DNA from: JAMDEO01 sp963775295
GTDB taxonomy: Bacteria > Actinomycetota > Thermoleophilia > RBG-16-64-13
Length of the DNA: 28,940 nt
Direction: 5' to 3'
Assembly: GCA_963775295.1 (NCBI GenBank)
Contig: CAVZIK010000003.1
Span: 1 to 28,940 of the forward strand
The translations under genes and the position numbers were made by a program. Under the pieces are notes generated by a model. The model did no database searches. It was not told the DNA's origin and saw only the letters and a program-made list of their open reading frames with translations. Below are positions 16,839 through 24,152 of the stretch, one piece after another; position 1 is the first letter of the stretch, and each line of letters starts with the position of its first letter.

Positions 16839-17738
16839 CTACCCCTTTCTCGCGGTATAGCCCCACTCGACGAGGCCGGTACCTTGGACAAAGCGGGCTC
16901 TCACGTCGTAGGTTATGGTCATGCCTAATTCGGACATGTGCGCCGTGGCCACTCCCACCAAGTCCCGCACTTCTCCGTTGACCGAGGTTACTCTCAGATC
17001 GAGAGTGTCGAGAATGACACTCGTCCCGAGTTCCGCGTCCATCTTCTCCCAGAGCTGGTCCGTGGCCTCCTTGCTCACTTCTGCATCTGAAAGCCACGGC
17101 AGGGTCGTGGTGGTTGTCGGAGGTGGGGCCGCCACCTTGACGAGTCCCCCGGGCTCCACGGTGATGGTGCAACCCGCGTAGGTGATCTTGTTGCCTTCCA
17201 CCTTCACCACGTCCCCATACACCTCATAGAAGCGCAGGAGATAGGGCATGTCGGCGGTTGTGGTGAACTGCGTCCCCGTCACACGCCGTTGCGGCGGGTC
17301 CTGGTTCCCTCCAGGCATCTTGTCCGTAGGGAAAGGAAAACGATCGTAGAGGCCGTCCCCACCTTCGAAGAATAACATCTCACCATATAACGCATAATGC
17401 CCGTCCGCATAGCGTCTCACTGTGTATATCTGCCTGTTGCATATCAGCTGTATTCTATCGTCACTCTCGCTAAATACTCGGTAACTCCTTCGCAGACCGT
17501 CAAACAACTCATTCTTTGACATCCGCGTCTTAAATTCGTTGAGAGTGCCGGTCATAAGTACTCTGCTATTGTCAATGTTGTAGATGAATTGGTCCTGACT
17601 ATATGAGTCTATCCCATAGACCCAAATGTTGGGCTGATGACTAAGGCTTATGACGCAGCCAGACACTGCCGCCACGAGGCCTCCCACGACTAGAATCGCT
17701 GCCAGTCCCCAGAGACGCTCGCGAGTAATATTACGCAT
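16839..17738 (-). CDS. Putative lipoprotein of unknown function
   Basis: A 299-residue protein I do not recognise. From ATG 17738 it reads 'MRNITRERLWGLAAILVVG', a charged N-terminus and hydrophobic core, followed by 'AAVSGC', an acceptable lipobox (VSG-C); it is therefore probably lipid-anchored on the outer face of the membrane. The frame is open 18 codons further upstream, but that would bury the signal peptide. After a Tyr/Asn-rich region (about 35-130) with several aromatic strands comes a Pro/Thr linker ('APPPTTTTTLPW', about 215-227) and a short acidic C-terminal domain. Codon use in 17,380-17,640 is clearly more AT-rich than in the neighbours, a sign of transfer. It ends in a good terminator and lies between tRNA-end-like repeats, hence probably element cargo. 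Confidence 0.7.
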   Translation of the reverse strand: MRNITRERLWGLAAILVVGGLVAAVSGCVISLSHQPNIWVYGIDSYSQDQFIYNIDNSRVLMTGTLNEFKTRMSKNELFDGLRRSYRVFSESDDRIQLICNRQIYTVRRYADGHYALYGEMLFFEGGDGLYDRFPFPTDKMPGGNQDPPQRRVTGTQFTTTADMPYLLRFYEVYGDVVKVEGNKITYAGCTITVEPGGLVKVAAPPPTTTTTLPWLSDAEVSKEATDQLWEKMDAELGTSVILDTLDLRVTSVNGEVRDLVGVATAHMSELGMTITYDVRARFVQGTGLVEWGYTARKG

Positions 17739-18046
17739 GACACATGCCCCGACATCTAGCCTTCGTCGACCTGGCAGGACTTCCGTCAGCATGCGATGGG
17801 TGACGCCCCTGCCAGCGAATGTTCGACACCGGACGCGACACTCGGCTCATGCGTGACCCCCTCGGTTGCCCCTGATTGTAGAACACTAGACACCTCGGCG
17901 TGCCGCCGATGTTCCTAACCGCGCTACCCGATGCGGACGTGCCAGGTCTGGATTCTGGAGTGACTACCCCCGGCCGGCAGGCCTTGGTAGCGGCCAACCC
18001 GAGCGGCGCACATGATCACGGTGGATTCCATAGGTCACACCCCACC
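17739..18046. other. Intergenic region between lipoprotein gene and IS481 element
   Basis: No gene is supported. A TACAAT on the minus strand (17,875-17,880) could be a -10 for the lipoprotein gene, 137 bases upstream of its start; the -35 is unclear. Confidence 0.3.
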
Positions 18047-18061
18047 CGTGCTTCACTTGGC
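18047..18061. repeat. Target-site duplication of the IS481 element, left copy
   Basis: CGTGCTTCACTTGGC, 15 bases, is repeated exactly at 19,813-19,827 and abuts the terminal inverted repeat on each side. Confidence 0.8.
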
Positions 18062-18144
18062 TGTCAAGTCCCACCACCCGTGTTACATCTTGGCTCCGGT
18101 ACCTTTGTTACAGTCACTCAGGTCTCGAAGGTCTTGTCGATTTC

Positions 18145-19627
18145 TCATGAGGCCTTCTTCTTGCGCGGTCTTCCCCCCGGAACCCCGAAGGCCCCATGCA
18201 GTTTGCTCGGGTCGTGCGTGGCCCGGTGGGTACGGATGAGGATGCCGTCTAGATAGATCTGGACGACGTCACCGACCAGGCGGATCTCCGCGTCCTTGCC
18301 TGCATGGCGGGGTCCCACCGCATATCTCGCGTCGGCGAAACTCACGTCTCCGTGGGCAGCCACCTTGCGGATGACCGGCACTCCGACGACCGCTCCGGGC
18401 TGGGGCCGTGGCGGCCGTGCTCTCTCCTGGGCCTGGGGCTTCTTCCCCCCGGAGGCGGGAGTCACCTCGAGTGGGTGCCGGCGGGCATGGGTGGCGACCA
18501 GCACCCCGCGGTGGAAGATCTCGACCAGACGGTCGTCGCTGAGGACGTCCACCGTCTCGCCCGCCAGCCAGGCACCCACGTGATAGGGGAAGGTGCACAG
18601 ACTGATGCCTCCGCCGCCCCCCACCCGTCTGGTCACGCGCGTCTCCGGGCCCCGCGGGGGCTTCTCGCGGAGTTTCTCCTCCTCGGGGTCGGGGATGATG
18701 GGAACGAACGCGTCCGGGGCGGCAAGGGCGAAGCGCTTGGCCGGCGGCACCATGCCGATGCCCTGGTGGGGTCGCTCCTCGTTATAGCTCCTCACCCAAG
18801 CGTCCAGGTGCTCTTGGGCTTCCTCGATCGAGCCAAAGACCCGGCCCGCAAGGAACTCCGCTCTCACGGTCTTGTGGAAGCGCTCCACCTTGCCGGTGGT
18901 GGTGGGCGAGCGCGGGGCGGTGAGCAGGTGTTTTATGCCGTTCTCCCGGCAGATCCGGTCGAAGAGCACCTGACCTTTGCCCGGCCCGAAGCGGGCGGTG
19001 AACACCTTGCCGTTGTCGGTGAGGATCTGATCGGGGACCCCATAGCGGCGCATAGCCAGAGCCAGAGCTTCGCACACCGGCCGGGCGGTGGCCCGAGGGA
19101 CCAGGAGCGCGGAGACGCAGAAGCGGGAGTGGTCATCCAGGCCGGTGATGATCATGAGGTCGCCTCCGGCCGCGACCTTCACCCCGCCCATGATGTCCAT
19201 CTGCCAGAGTTCCATGGAGCGGGTGCGTTCCCAGCGGCGATAGTCCTCGCGCTTCCTCTTTCGCTTCTGGGGATCGACCAGGCCATGGCGGACGAGCAGG
19301 CGATAGATGGAGGAGCGGCCGGGAAGGGGGTCCACGCCCTCGCGGGCGAGCTGGTGACGAATAGTGCGCGGGCCCCAGCCAGGATGCGCCTCGCCGGAGG
19401 TCCAGGATGCGGGCCTCGACTGGGGGCGGCATCTGATGCGGGACAGGGTCCGGCCGGGAAGGGTGGTCGACCAGGCCGCCGAGACCAGAGAGGGCATAGC
19501 TCCTCAGCCAGCGATGGACCGTCTGCCGGGTGACGCCATAGCGCGGGGCGACGTCGGTGACCGTCCGCCGCCAGACTTCGAGCACGGCTTTGTGCCGTTG
19601 TTCCACCAGTCTCAGCTCCACAAGCAT
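18145..19627 (-). CDS. IS481-family DDE transposase, frameshifted near the N-terminal third
   Basis: Transposase of about 494 residues. From ATG 19627 the N-terminus is a winged helix-turn-helix ('EQRHKAVLEVWRRT...VAPRYGVTRQTVHRWLRSYA'). It runs to 'ARILDLRR' near 19,395, where one indel moves the frame; the rest ('AHPGWGPRTIRHQLAREG' onward) is open to the stop at 18145. The rve integrase core shows the DDE triad: D in 'WQMDIMGG', D in 'ILTDNGKVF' and E in 'GKVERFHKTVRAEF'. A C-terminal extension of about 150 residues has Arg/Pro-rich stretches and ends in 'GRPRKKKAS'. If the indel is real the element is inactive by itself, unless frameshifting is programmed; no slippery heptamer is evident. 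Confidence 0.85.
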
Positions 19628-19704
19628 GGTGTCTGCCCTCCCCAGATAGCGGCATTTCTCGCTGCTATCGGGGTGTGGAGCCGGGAGGCGAAGTCCTTGG
19701 ATGA

Positions 19705-19811
19705 GTGTCACATAGGTACCGGAGCCACTGTCGCCCAGGTACCGGAGCCGCGTCCACGAAGTGTCACACACCTACCGGAGCCACAGTGTCAAATATCTAC
19801 CGGGACCGCAC
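19705..19811 (+). repeat. Four iterated subterminal repeats at the IS right end
   Basis: Units at 19,705, 19,729, 19,761 and 19,786 share GTGTCACA-N3-CTACCGGAGCCAC with small changes, spaced 24-32 bases. One inverted unit lies at the left end (18,090-18,113). Probably transposase-binding sites. Confidence 0.65.
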
Positions 19812-19812
19812 A

Positions 19813-19827
19813 CGTGCTTCACTTGGC
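19813..19827. repeat. Target-site duplication of the IS481 element, right copy
   Basis: Exact second copy of the 15 bases at 18,047-18,061, directly next to the right inverted repeat. Confidence 0.8.
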
Positions 19828-19881
19828 GGCGTGAGCGTCCCCAATTGGGAGGTCACAGGTTCAACTCGGGGTATCAAGGAA

Positions 19882-19905
19882 AAAGGCCCGGATTTCCGGG
19901 CCTTT
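19882..19905 (+). terminator. Hairpin terminator
   Basis: AAAGGCCCGG-ATTT-CCGGGCCTTT, a perfect 10-bp stem preceded by an A-run and followed by TCT. Nearly the same hairpin recurs at 20,961. Confidence 0.65.
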
Positions 19906-19908
19906 CTA

Positions 19909-19971
19909 GGTAGCGGGGACCCGACTTTTATTGTCGGCAGACATTCCGTTCGCTTTGGTGACGGCCTAGAA
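19909..19971 (-). repeat. Degenerate tRNA-3'-end-like repeat, copy 2
   Basis: Ungapped 63-base match (about 73%) to 16,661-16,723, with the first 19 bases identical, including the acceptor-end complement GGTAGCGGGGAC. Confidence 0.6.
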
Positions 19972-20029
19972 TGCGCAAAGTGCCTGCATCCGGTCGAATC
20001 CAGGCACGGGATGCGAGGGGGACGACCAA

Positions 20030-20075
20030 GTGGCGAAACCCCGGACTTGAACCAGCCACCCACGTTTCTCGCCAT
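20030..20075 (-). repeat. Degenerate tRNA T-arm-like segment, copy 3
   Basis: On the minus strand GAGAAACGTGGGTGGCTGG followed by TTCAAGTCCGGGG parallels the minus strand of copy 1 (AGAAAATGTCGGTGGTTGA followed by TTCAAGTCGGG). No full cloverleaf can be drawn. Confidence 0.45.
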
Positions 20076-20251
20076 GGGGTGCGCTGCTCAGAGAGACTCT
20101 TCGCTGACCTCGGCCTGGACGACACCCAAGCCTTAGCACGGGTGGGTGGCCCGCCGGCTTCACCGGCCTCTGTCGTTTGGTGATCTCCGGCTCCCTGAGA
20201 AACCGGCCGCAGGAACTCGGCTGGGCTTCTTCATTGCGAGGCCCGAGCGTC

Positions 20252-20749
20252 CTACTCATGTCGTGGGTAGACGAAGGGATATCGCCCCGTGCTCAATCGA
20301 GGGACAATGTACTCGGGCGACACCACCACTCCGATCTCCGCCCGCTGGTTCGCTCCTTCCAGTCTCCCTACGTAACGGAAGGGCTCGCCGATTCTCCAGA
20401 CGTACCACCTCTCGGAATACGATCCCGAGGAAACATTTGGATCGCCATAGTCACGGCTGCACCTGAAGAGAACGTCCACCGTCCCGACGTCGCGCACGTG
20501 GCCGATCTTCTTCCAGAGGCCCATCTTGACGCCCCAACTGACCATGCAGTGCGCATGGAAGTCGACCTCTCCTCTTACGACCTCGTCGACGTCAAGCTGG
20601 GCGCTAAGCAAATGGATCTCCTTGAAGGCCTTGATTACCGGGCTGTGCAACTGCGTCGGATCCGTGGCTGCGTATACGAAGCACTTGCAGGTATCGTCGT
20701 CCAGGGGGACGGCGAACACATCCCCTATCCTGGTGACCACTCTTGCCAT
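20252..20749 (-). CDS. Imm26-family immunity protein (orphan)
   Basis: A 165-residue protein matching the Imm26 family, immunity proteins for polymorphic or contact-dependent toxins. Family features are the opening 'VTRIGDVFAVPLDDD', a central 'EVDFHAH...WGVKMGLWKKIG' block, 'VDVLFR..RDYGDP', 'WYVWRIGEPF' and 'VGRLEGANQRAEIGVVVSP'. ATG 20749 has a very good ribosome site (GGAGGGG, two to eight bases upstream). No toxin gene is beside it: the gene stands alone between tRNA-end-like repeats, as expected for an orphan immunity gene acquired by horizontal transfer. Intact and probably expressed from its own promoter, which is not obvious in the sequence. Confidence 0.78.
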   Translation of the reverse strand: MARVVTRIGDVFAVPLDDDTCKCFVYAATDPTQLHSPVIKAFKEIHLLSAQLDVDEVVRGEVDFHAHCMVSWGVKMGLWKKIGHVRDVGTVDVLFRCSRDYGDPNVSSGSYSERWYVWRIGEPFRYVGRLEGANQRAEIGVVVSPEYIVPRLSTGRYPFVYPRHE

Positions 20750-20960
20750 TCCCCTCCTTCGTCAGCGCACCACCTCGGGGATTCCCCAGAAGCCCCAGTA
20801 CTTTGGTGAGACTGAGTTTATCCTGTTGAGTGGGTGCGGCTAGACACTCCCGTGCGCACACGGAACGATGGCGAAACGCACAGTTCACCCGCCTTGCTTA
20901 GCGTCGTTCGCTTTCCCGTTCGGGAGATGTCACAGGTTCAATTCGGGTCCAAATAGAAAA

Positions 20961-20982
20961 AGGCCCGGAAATCCGGGCCTTA
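20961..20982 (-). terminator. Terminator behind the tRNA-Met remnant
   Basis: AAGGCCCGGA-AA-TCCGGGCCTT, a 10-bp stem. On the minus strand it starts four bases after the tRNA 3' end and is followed by TTTCTATTT, the normal tRNA-terminator order. Confidence 0.65.
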
Positions 20983-20985
20983 AAG

Positions 20986-21033
20986 GTAGCGGGGACAGGA
21001 TTTGAACCTGTGACCTTCGGGTTATGAGCCCGC
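20986..21033 (-). tRNA. tRNA-Met(CAT), 3' half only (integration site)
   Basis: The minus strand gives a perfect anticodon arm (CGGG-CTCATAA-CCCG, anticodon CAT), variable loop, perfect T arm (ACAGG-TTCAAAT-CCTGT) and acceptor strand CCCCGCTACC. Upstream of the anticodon stem there is no D arm or 5' acceptor strand; the sequence changes to the direct repeat shared with 28,676. Fits integration of an element in the anticodon loop, leaving only the 3' half here. Confidence 0.65.
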
Positions 21034-21189
21034 CGGTCGGGCGTCCATGGCGTATCACAGAGTGCTCTTATGCAGGCAAAACGTGCTCATCGACGTCCAT
21101 ATTGTCCATGGTGTTACCCCTGAAGTCTATTTCGGTAGGGGTAAGTTCAGGGGTCAAGGGGCTCAGGGCTCAACCTCTAATGGAGATTG
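21022..21189. repeat. Long direct repeat at tRNA-Met, left copy
   Basis: 168 bases, about 90% identical to 28,676-28,842 over the first ~140. On the minus strand it encodes a C-terminal peptide ('LTPELTPTEIDFRGNT', then 'MDNMDVDEHVLPA', stop at 21,068-21,070). Differences from the other copy are mostly synonymous or conservative, so both derive from a coding gene ending beside the attachment site, plausibly the integrase. An in-frame TGA about eight codons before the shared peptide shows this copy is a remnant. Confidence 0.75.
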
Positions 21190-21340
21190 CCTCTGCACCC
21201 TGATTGCCGACACCCACTCGGCACGATGTCCAGGAAACCGGCCCGGAGCCGTTCACTGTGTACCAATGCGTATCGCTGCGTCTACAGAGCACCAGTCTCC
21301 GAGTCATACTGTTCATTGCGCACTCCCCCGCGTCCCCCTG

Positions 21341-21368
21341 TTAGGGGGTACGCGAACGGGTAGGTGAC
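21341..21368 (+). repeat. Element-end motif, left copy
   Basis: TTAGGGGGTACGCGAACGGG, followed by TAGGTGAC, matches 28,319-28,346 with few changes. The two lie at similar distances (about 310 and 330 bases) from the two attachment cores. Contains GGTACGC, whose complement GCGTACC occurs twice near 28,644-28,671. Confidence 0.5.
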
Positions 21369-21509
21369 CTCGAGCACCGGGCGACCCCTGACGCAAGGAT
21401 GGAGGCCGGTTCAACCGACACCAGCGAGCGCAGAACCAAGATGGTCGCCTGAGGAAGGTCTGCTACCATCGGACAGGGACGCGCACGGGTCGCGAAGGGA
21501 GGTACCGCG

Positions 21510-22124
21510 TTGGACCAAACCGGGTCGATCGCAACAGCCAGATTCCTGCATGCACTCACCTACGCCCTTCTACTTCATGGCAGCGATACGCGCAAGGGCA
21601 CGTCCATCCCTTACGCGGCGCATCTCTTGGGTGTTTGTGCTTTGGTCATTGCGGACGGCGGAAGTGAGGACGAGGCGGTCGGCGCTCTTCTTCACGACGC
21701 GCTTGAGGACCATCCAATCGAGACTAGCCGTGAAGAGATCAGGGCACGCTTTGGCGAGGCCGTCCTGCACATTGTCGACGCCTGCACGGACACTCCCGTG
21801 AATTATGCAGGTGGCTGCAAGGCCGACTGGCGCGAGCGCAAGCAGCGGTGTCTCGATCACATCTCGCAGGCCAGTCCCCAGGCCCTACGGGTCGCCCTCG
21901 CAGACAAGCTCGATAACATCCGGTCCATACTGGCAGACTGCCCACGTGGCGACCCAGTGGCAGCCGACTCCTTCTGGCGTCGCTTCAACGCCCCAAGAGA
22001 GCATCAACTGTGGTTCTACCACCAGTTGACCATCAAGTTCCACACTGCCGGCATCACAGGGTTCCTGATGACCGAGTTCCAGCGCGCGGTCAATGACTTG
22101 GAAGGGGTGTGTGAGCTACATTAG
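21510..22124 (+). CDS. HD-domain phosphohydrolase, RelA/SpoT-like (small alarmone hydrolase type)
   Basis: A 204-residue cytoplasmic protein with the metal-binding pattern of RelA/SpoT-type HD hydrolases, which remove the 3' pyrophosphate of (p)ppGpp: H38 in 'PYAAHLLG', H62-D63 with E66-D67 in 'LLHDALEDH', and D132 in 'LADKLDNIRS', where RSH proteins have 'ADKLHNLR'. No synthetase or TGS/ACT domain follows, so it resembles a stand-alone hydrolase. Start is TTG 21510, set by GGGAGG seven bases upstream; an ATG-initiated version would lose the first helix. It is the first gene inside the left attachment repeat and runs in the same direction as the next three genes, 305 bases before the Cap15-like gene. 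A different nucleotide substrate is possible. Confidence 0.82.
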   Translation: MDQTGSIATARFLHALTYALLLHGSDTRKGTSIPYAAHLLGVCALVIADGGSEDEAVGALLHDALEDHPIETSREEIRARFGEAVLHIVDACTDTPVNYAGGCKADWRERKQRCLDHISQASPQALRVALADKLDNIRSILADCPRGDPVAADSFWRRFNAPREHQLWFYHQLTIKFHTAGITGFLMTEFQRAVNDLEGVCELH

Positions 22125-22429
22125 GGCCTTGCAGAGGCCCGGTGGATTACCTCGCATCGCGCTCACCCGTATCGGAACTGACGCTCAACCTTACAAGGCT
22201 CACGTCGCCCTCAGCGACAGCCGCGTTGCTCCAAACAACCCAAGGAGCCTCCCTCTCCCCTCTGGCGCATACCATTCCGAGATGCTTTACTCTTCATCTG
22301 ACTCGCTGCTCCCTGTGGCATGGCTGACGGCAAATCGTGGCGCGGCTGCCATACAAATGCGCGATTCTTCTGTCAAGCCTTCTGCAGCAGTCAGACTGGG
22401 CGCCCGCAAACGTCCGATTGGAGTCGCAG
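22125..22429. other. Intergenic region before the Cap15-like gene
   Basis: 305 bases in which I see no gene, terminator or clear promoter; an open frame reaching into it from the next gene has no ribosome site. Confidence 0.3.
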
Positions 22430-23047
22430 ATGCAGCTGGGGCGAGAGCATATTCGACGAGTTGTCATGGTCTCCGCCGTACTGTTCGTCGTTGTATACAC
22501 AGCAGTACTTTTGGCCATGGGCACACCTTTCTCGCAGGCGCTCAAAGCCCTTGCCTGGGCCGGCTCGATCATTTCCGCAGTCTCTCTGTTCTGGGTGTAC
22601 TACATCCGCTTCGGTTGGAAGAAGCGGTATCTCCGCCTGTGGGGGTGGCTGTGCAACGCTCCCGACTTGAACGGACGCTGGGAGGGTACCGTATGCAGAG
22701 CGGAAAACGACAATCCTCACAAGTTCGTCATAGAGATCCGTCAGACCTTCCTATCCCTATCATTTCGCACGTTCAGTCAGAATTCTACCGGAGAAAGCAT
22801 ACACGCCAATATATTCTCCAACGATATCGGCGACGCATTCACGGTAATTGCGCACTGGCGCACCACCACCAGGAGATTAGATAACCTAAGCGCCGATGAC
22901 ATGTTTGAAGGAACATCCAAGTGGAACTTATCGTTTGACGGCGATAGGAAGTTCATTAGGGATACTTACTTCACTAGCAGACATCCTCAGACAAAGGGAG
23001 TGGTTGAGGTTGAGTGGAAATCAAACACTTGCCTCAATCGTTTTTAG
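22430..23047 (+). CDS. cap15: Cap15-like S-2TMbeta effector (two TM helices plus beta-barrel)
   Basis: A 205-residue protein with the layout of the SMODS-associated 2TM beta-rich effector (CBASS Cap15). Two N-terminal TM helices ('VVMVSAVLFVVVYTAVLLAM' and 'AWAGSIISAVSLFWVYYI', about 10-60) are followed by a basic stretch and a ~120-residue beta domain. That domain opens with 'PDLNGRWEGTV' and continues 'IEIRQTFLSLSFRTFS', 'GESIHANI', 'FEGTSKWNLS', 'DTYFTSRHPQTKGVVEVEW', the same motif order I know from Cap15. In known systems the barrel binds a cyclic nucleotide and the protein oligomerises in the membrane, killing the infected cell. ATG 22430 is chosen because GGAG lies six bases upstream. 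No CD-NTase is adjacent; the next gene, 88 bases on, is a 2H phosphoesterase. Fairly sure of the family, not of its trigger. Confidence 0.8.
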   Translation: MQLGREHIRRVVMVSAVLFVVVYTAVLLAMGTPFSQALKALAWAGSIISAVSLFWVYYIRFGWKKRYLRLWGWLCNAPDLNGRWEGTVCRAENDNPHKFVIEIRQTFLSLSFRTFSQNSTGESIHANIFSNDIGDAFTVIAHWRTTTRRLDNLSADDMFEGTSKWNLSFDGDRKFIRDTYFTSRHPQTKGVVEVEWKSNTCLNRF

Positions 23048-23135
23048 CAATAGCCGATAATATGCGATTAAGCATCACTTACTGTCACGGTTCATCTCAT
23101 TATTTACGTATTTGACTCATTTGAATAGGATATAC

Positions 23136-23747
23136 ATGTTGCCCTCGCTCTCGCATTCACGGATACCAATCAACTTTCCTGCGAGACTAGGTGTTAGCTT
23201 GGAATTGGATGGACCGCTCAGGGCGTGGGCTATTCGGTCTAATGCCACTATCGTCAGAGCGGGCTTCTCAGAAATTAGGTTCTGTGGCAAGGGAGCGGCT
23301 ATTCCTCATATCACTCTCCTTATGGGAGAGGTCGCGAACTCGAGACACTATACAAATCTTCTCCGCGCCATAGCCGGATACTGCTCTCAGGTAGACCCAA
23401 TCAGTTATTCGGTATCCACGCCATGCCTGGATGAGCCTGAGGGGAACTTCGTTTTCGCCAACGTCTTGCCTCCTGACGTCTTCAAAGAGACCAGGTTTGC
23501 CCTTTTCAGGCTGGTTTCGGCGGATATCGAGTGTGAGTTGCATGGGAGACCAGAGAACCCGGCTCATTTGACCCTCGGCTACGTAGACCCAAGCACGTTC
23601 GATGTCGCCCAGTTCAACGTCGCGACTCCGCCCCCTGGACTTGCGAAAGGTATCCAGATTGGGTCGGTTGGTGCTCACGGCACCTGCGTCAGGCGGCACG
23701 CCAGATACCCTCTCCGTGCCTCACGAATTCGGGGTGAGATTGCATGA
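23136..23747 (+). CDS. 2H phosphoesterase (2'-5' RNA ligase-like fold)
   Basis: A 203-residue protein with the two defining H-x-T motifs of the 2H superfamily, H58-I-T60 in 'PHITLLMGE' and H144-L-T146 in 'PAHLTLGYVDP', 86 residues apart. 2H enzymes open or cut cyclic phosphates and 2'-5' or 3'-5' linked oligonucleotides; the phage anti-CBASS protein Acb1 is a member. ATG 23136 has AGGA six bases upstream; a TTG at 23112 is the alternative. It lies directly behind the Cap15-like gene on the same strand with no terminator visible between, so the two are probably cotranscribed. By context it could degrade or convert the nucleotide that activates the effector. The C-terminal ~45 residues are basic and not part of the core fold. 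Confidence 0.8.
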   Translation: MLPSLSHSRIPINFPARLGVSLELDGPLRAWAIRSNATIVRAGFSEIRFCGKGAAIPHITLLMGEVANSRHYTNLLRAIAGYCSQVDPISYSVSTPCLDEPEGNFVFANVLPPDVFKETRFALFRLVSADIECELHGRPENPAHLTLGYVDPSTFDVAQFNVATPPPGLAKGIQIGSVGAHGTCVRRHARYPLRASRIRGEIA

Positions 23748-24152
23748 TCCTGGTGGCGTTGCAGGTTTGGATCTAAGACCGTCGGTGGCGTAGAAGGAGT
23801 CTCTCGATGCGGGTGACCGCTTCACGTGCACTACCCGCGTAGCCGTCGCCCGATAGCCTCGGGCGCGGCTGTGGTGCTCGATTATGGCGGGAGGCGGTTC
23901 TGATTCACCTCGGCTTTCTGGGTCCAAATCACGGTCGTTGGTGTGCCCTCTGTTCGTCCACCATGTTCTTCTGAAGAATTCGCTACCTCCTGGAGCGCTG
24001 GGTGAGAAAGTTCGCTAGGATGGCAACACACCGGCGGCCCTGACATTCAAGGGTGTGCTGCGAAGGGGCCCGGACCTTGAGACGACGCAGGCGTCGGCTG
24101 CCCAAGCAAGATGCGCGGAAGGATTCTGGCTGAAAGTGGAGGGATAAGGGAA
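23748..24152. other. Intergenic region between 2H and 2TM/PLD-like genes
   Basis: About 400 bases without a gene. A 6-bp hairpin (GCCCGA-TAGCC-TCGGGC, 23,849-23,866) has no T-run; no promoter is clear. Confidence 0.3.

Larger units (their letters stand above)
18062..19812 (-). mobile_element. Complete IS481-family insertion sequence, 1,751 bp
   Basis: Ends were set by three agreeing signals. Both tips start with TGT. The outer 42 bases of the two ends (18,062-18,103 and, inverted, 19,771-19,812) align without gaps at about 26 positions, including GTCCC at 7-11 and TGGCTCCGGTA at 30-40. The flanks carry an exact 15-bp duplication, within the long range known for IS481. Inside is one transposase gene on the minus strand. 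The exact duplication implies a fairly recent insertion, though the transposase has one frame break. Confidence 0.82.
19828..20251. other. Accretion-zone intergenic region with hairpin and tRNA-end-like pieces
   Basis: No gene is supported. 19,850-19,920 resembles 20,925-20,997: GTCACAGGTTCAA, then a GC hairpin, then GGTAGCGGGGAC. A further 7-bp hairpin (GTGCCTG...CAGGCAC) lies at 19,980-20,007. Confidence 0.5.

Noticed and set aside
18304..19533. 409-residue plus-strand frame across the IS
   Set aside because: Shadow antisense to the DDE transposase; His/Gly-rich composition without domain.
19980..20007. tmRNA or complete tRNA gene
   Set aside because: A hairpin and T-arm-like pieces are present but no acceptor pairing or tag frame could be assembled.
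19797..20075. 92-residue minus-strand frame with 'NVGGWFKSG'
   Set aside because: It translates the tRNA-end-like repeats and terminator; a familiar type of spurious frame beside tRNA-integrated elements.
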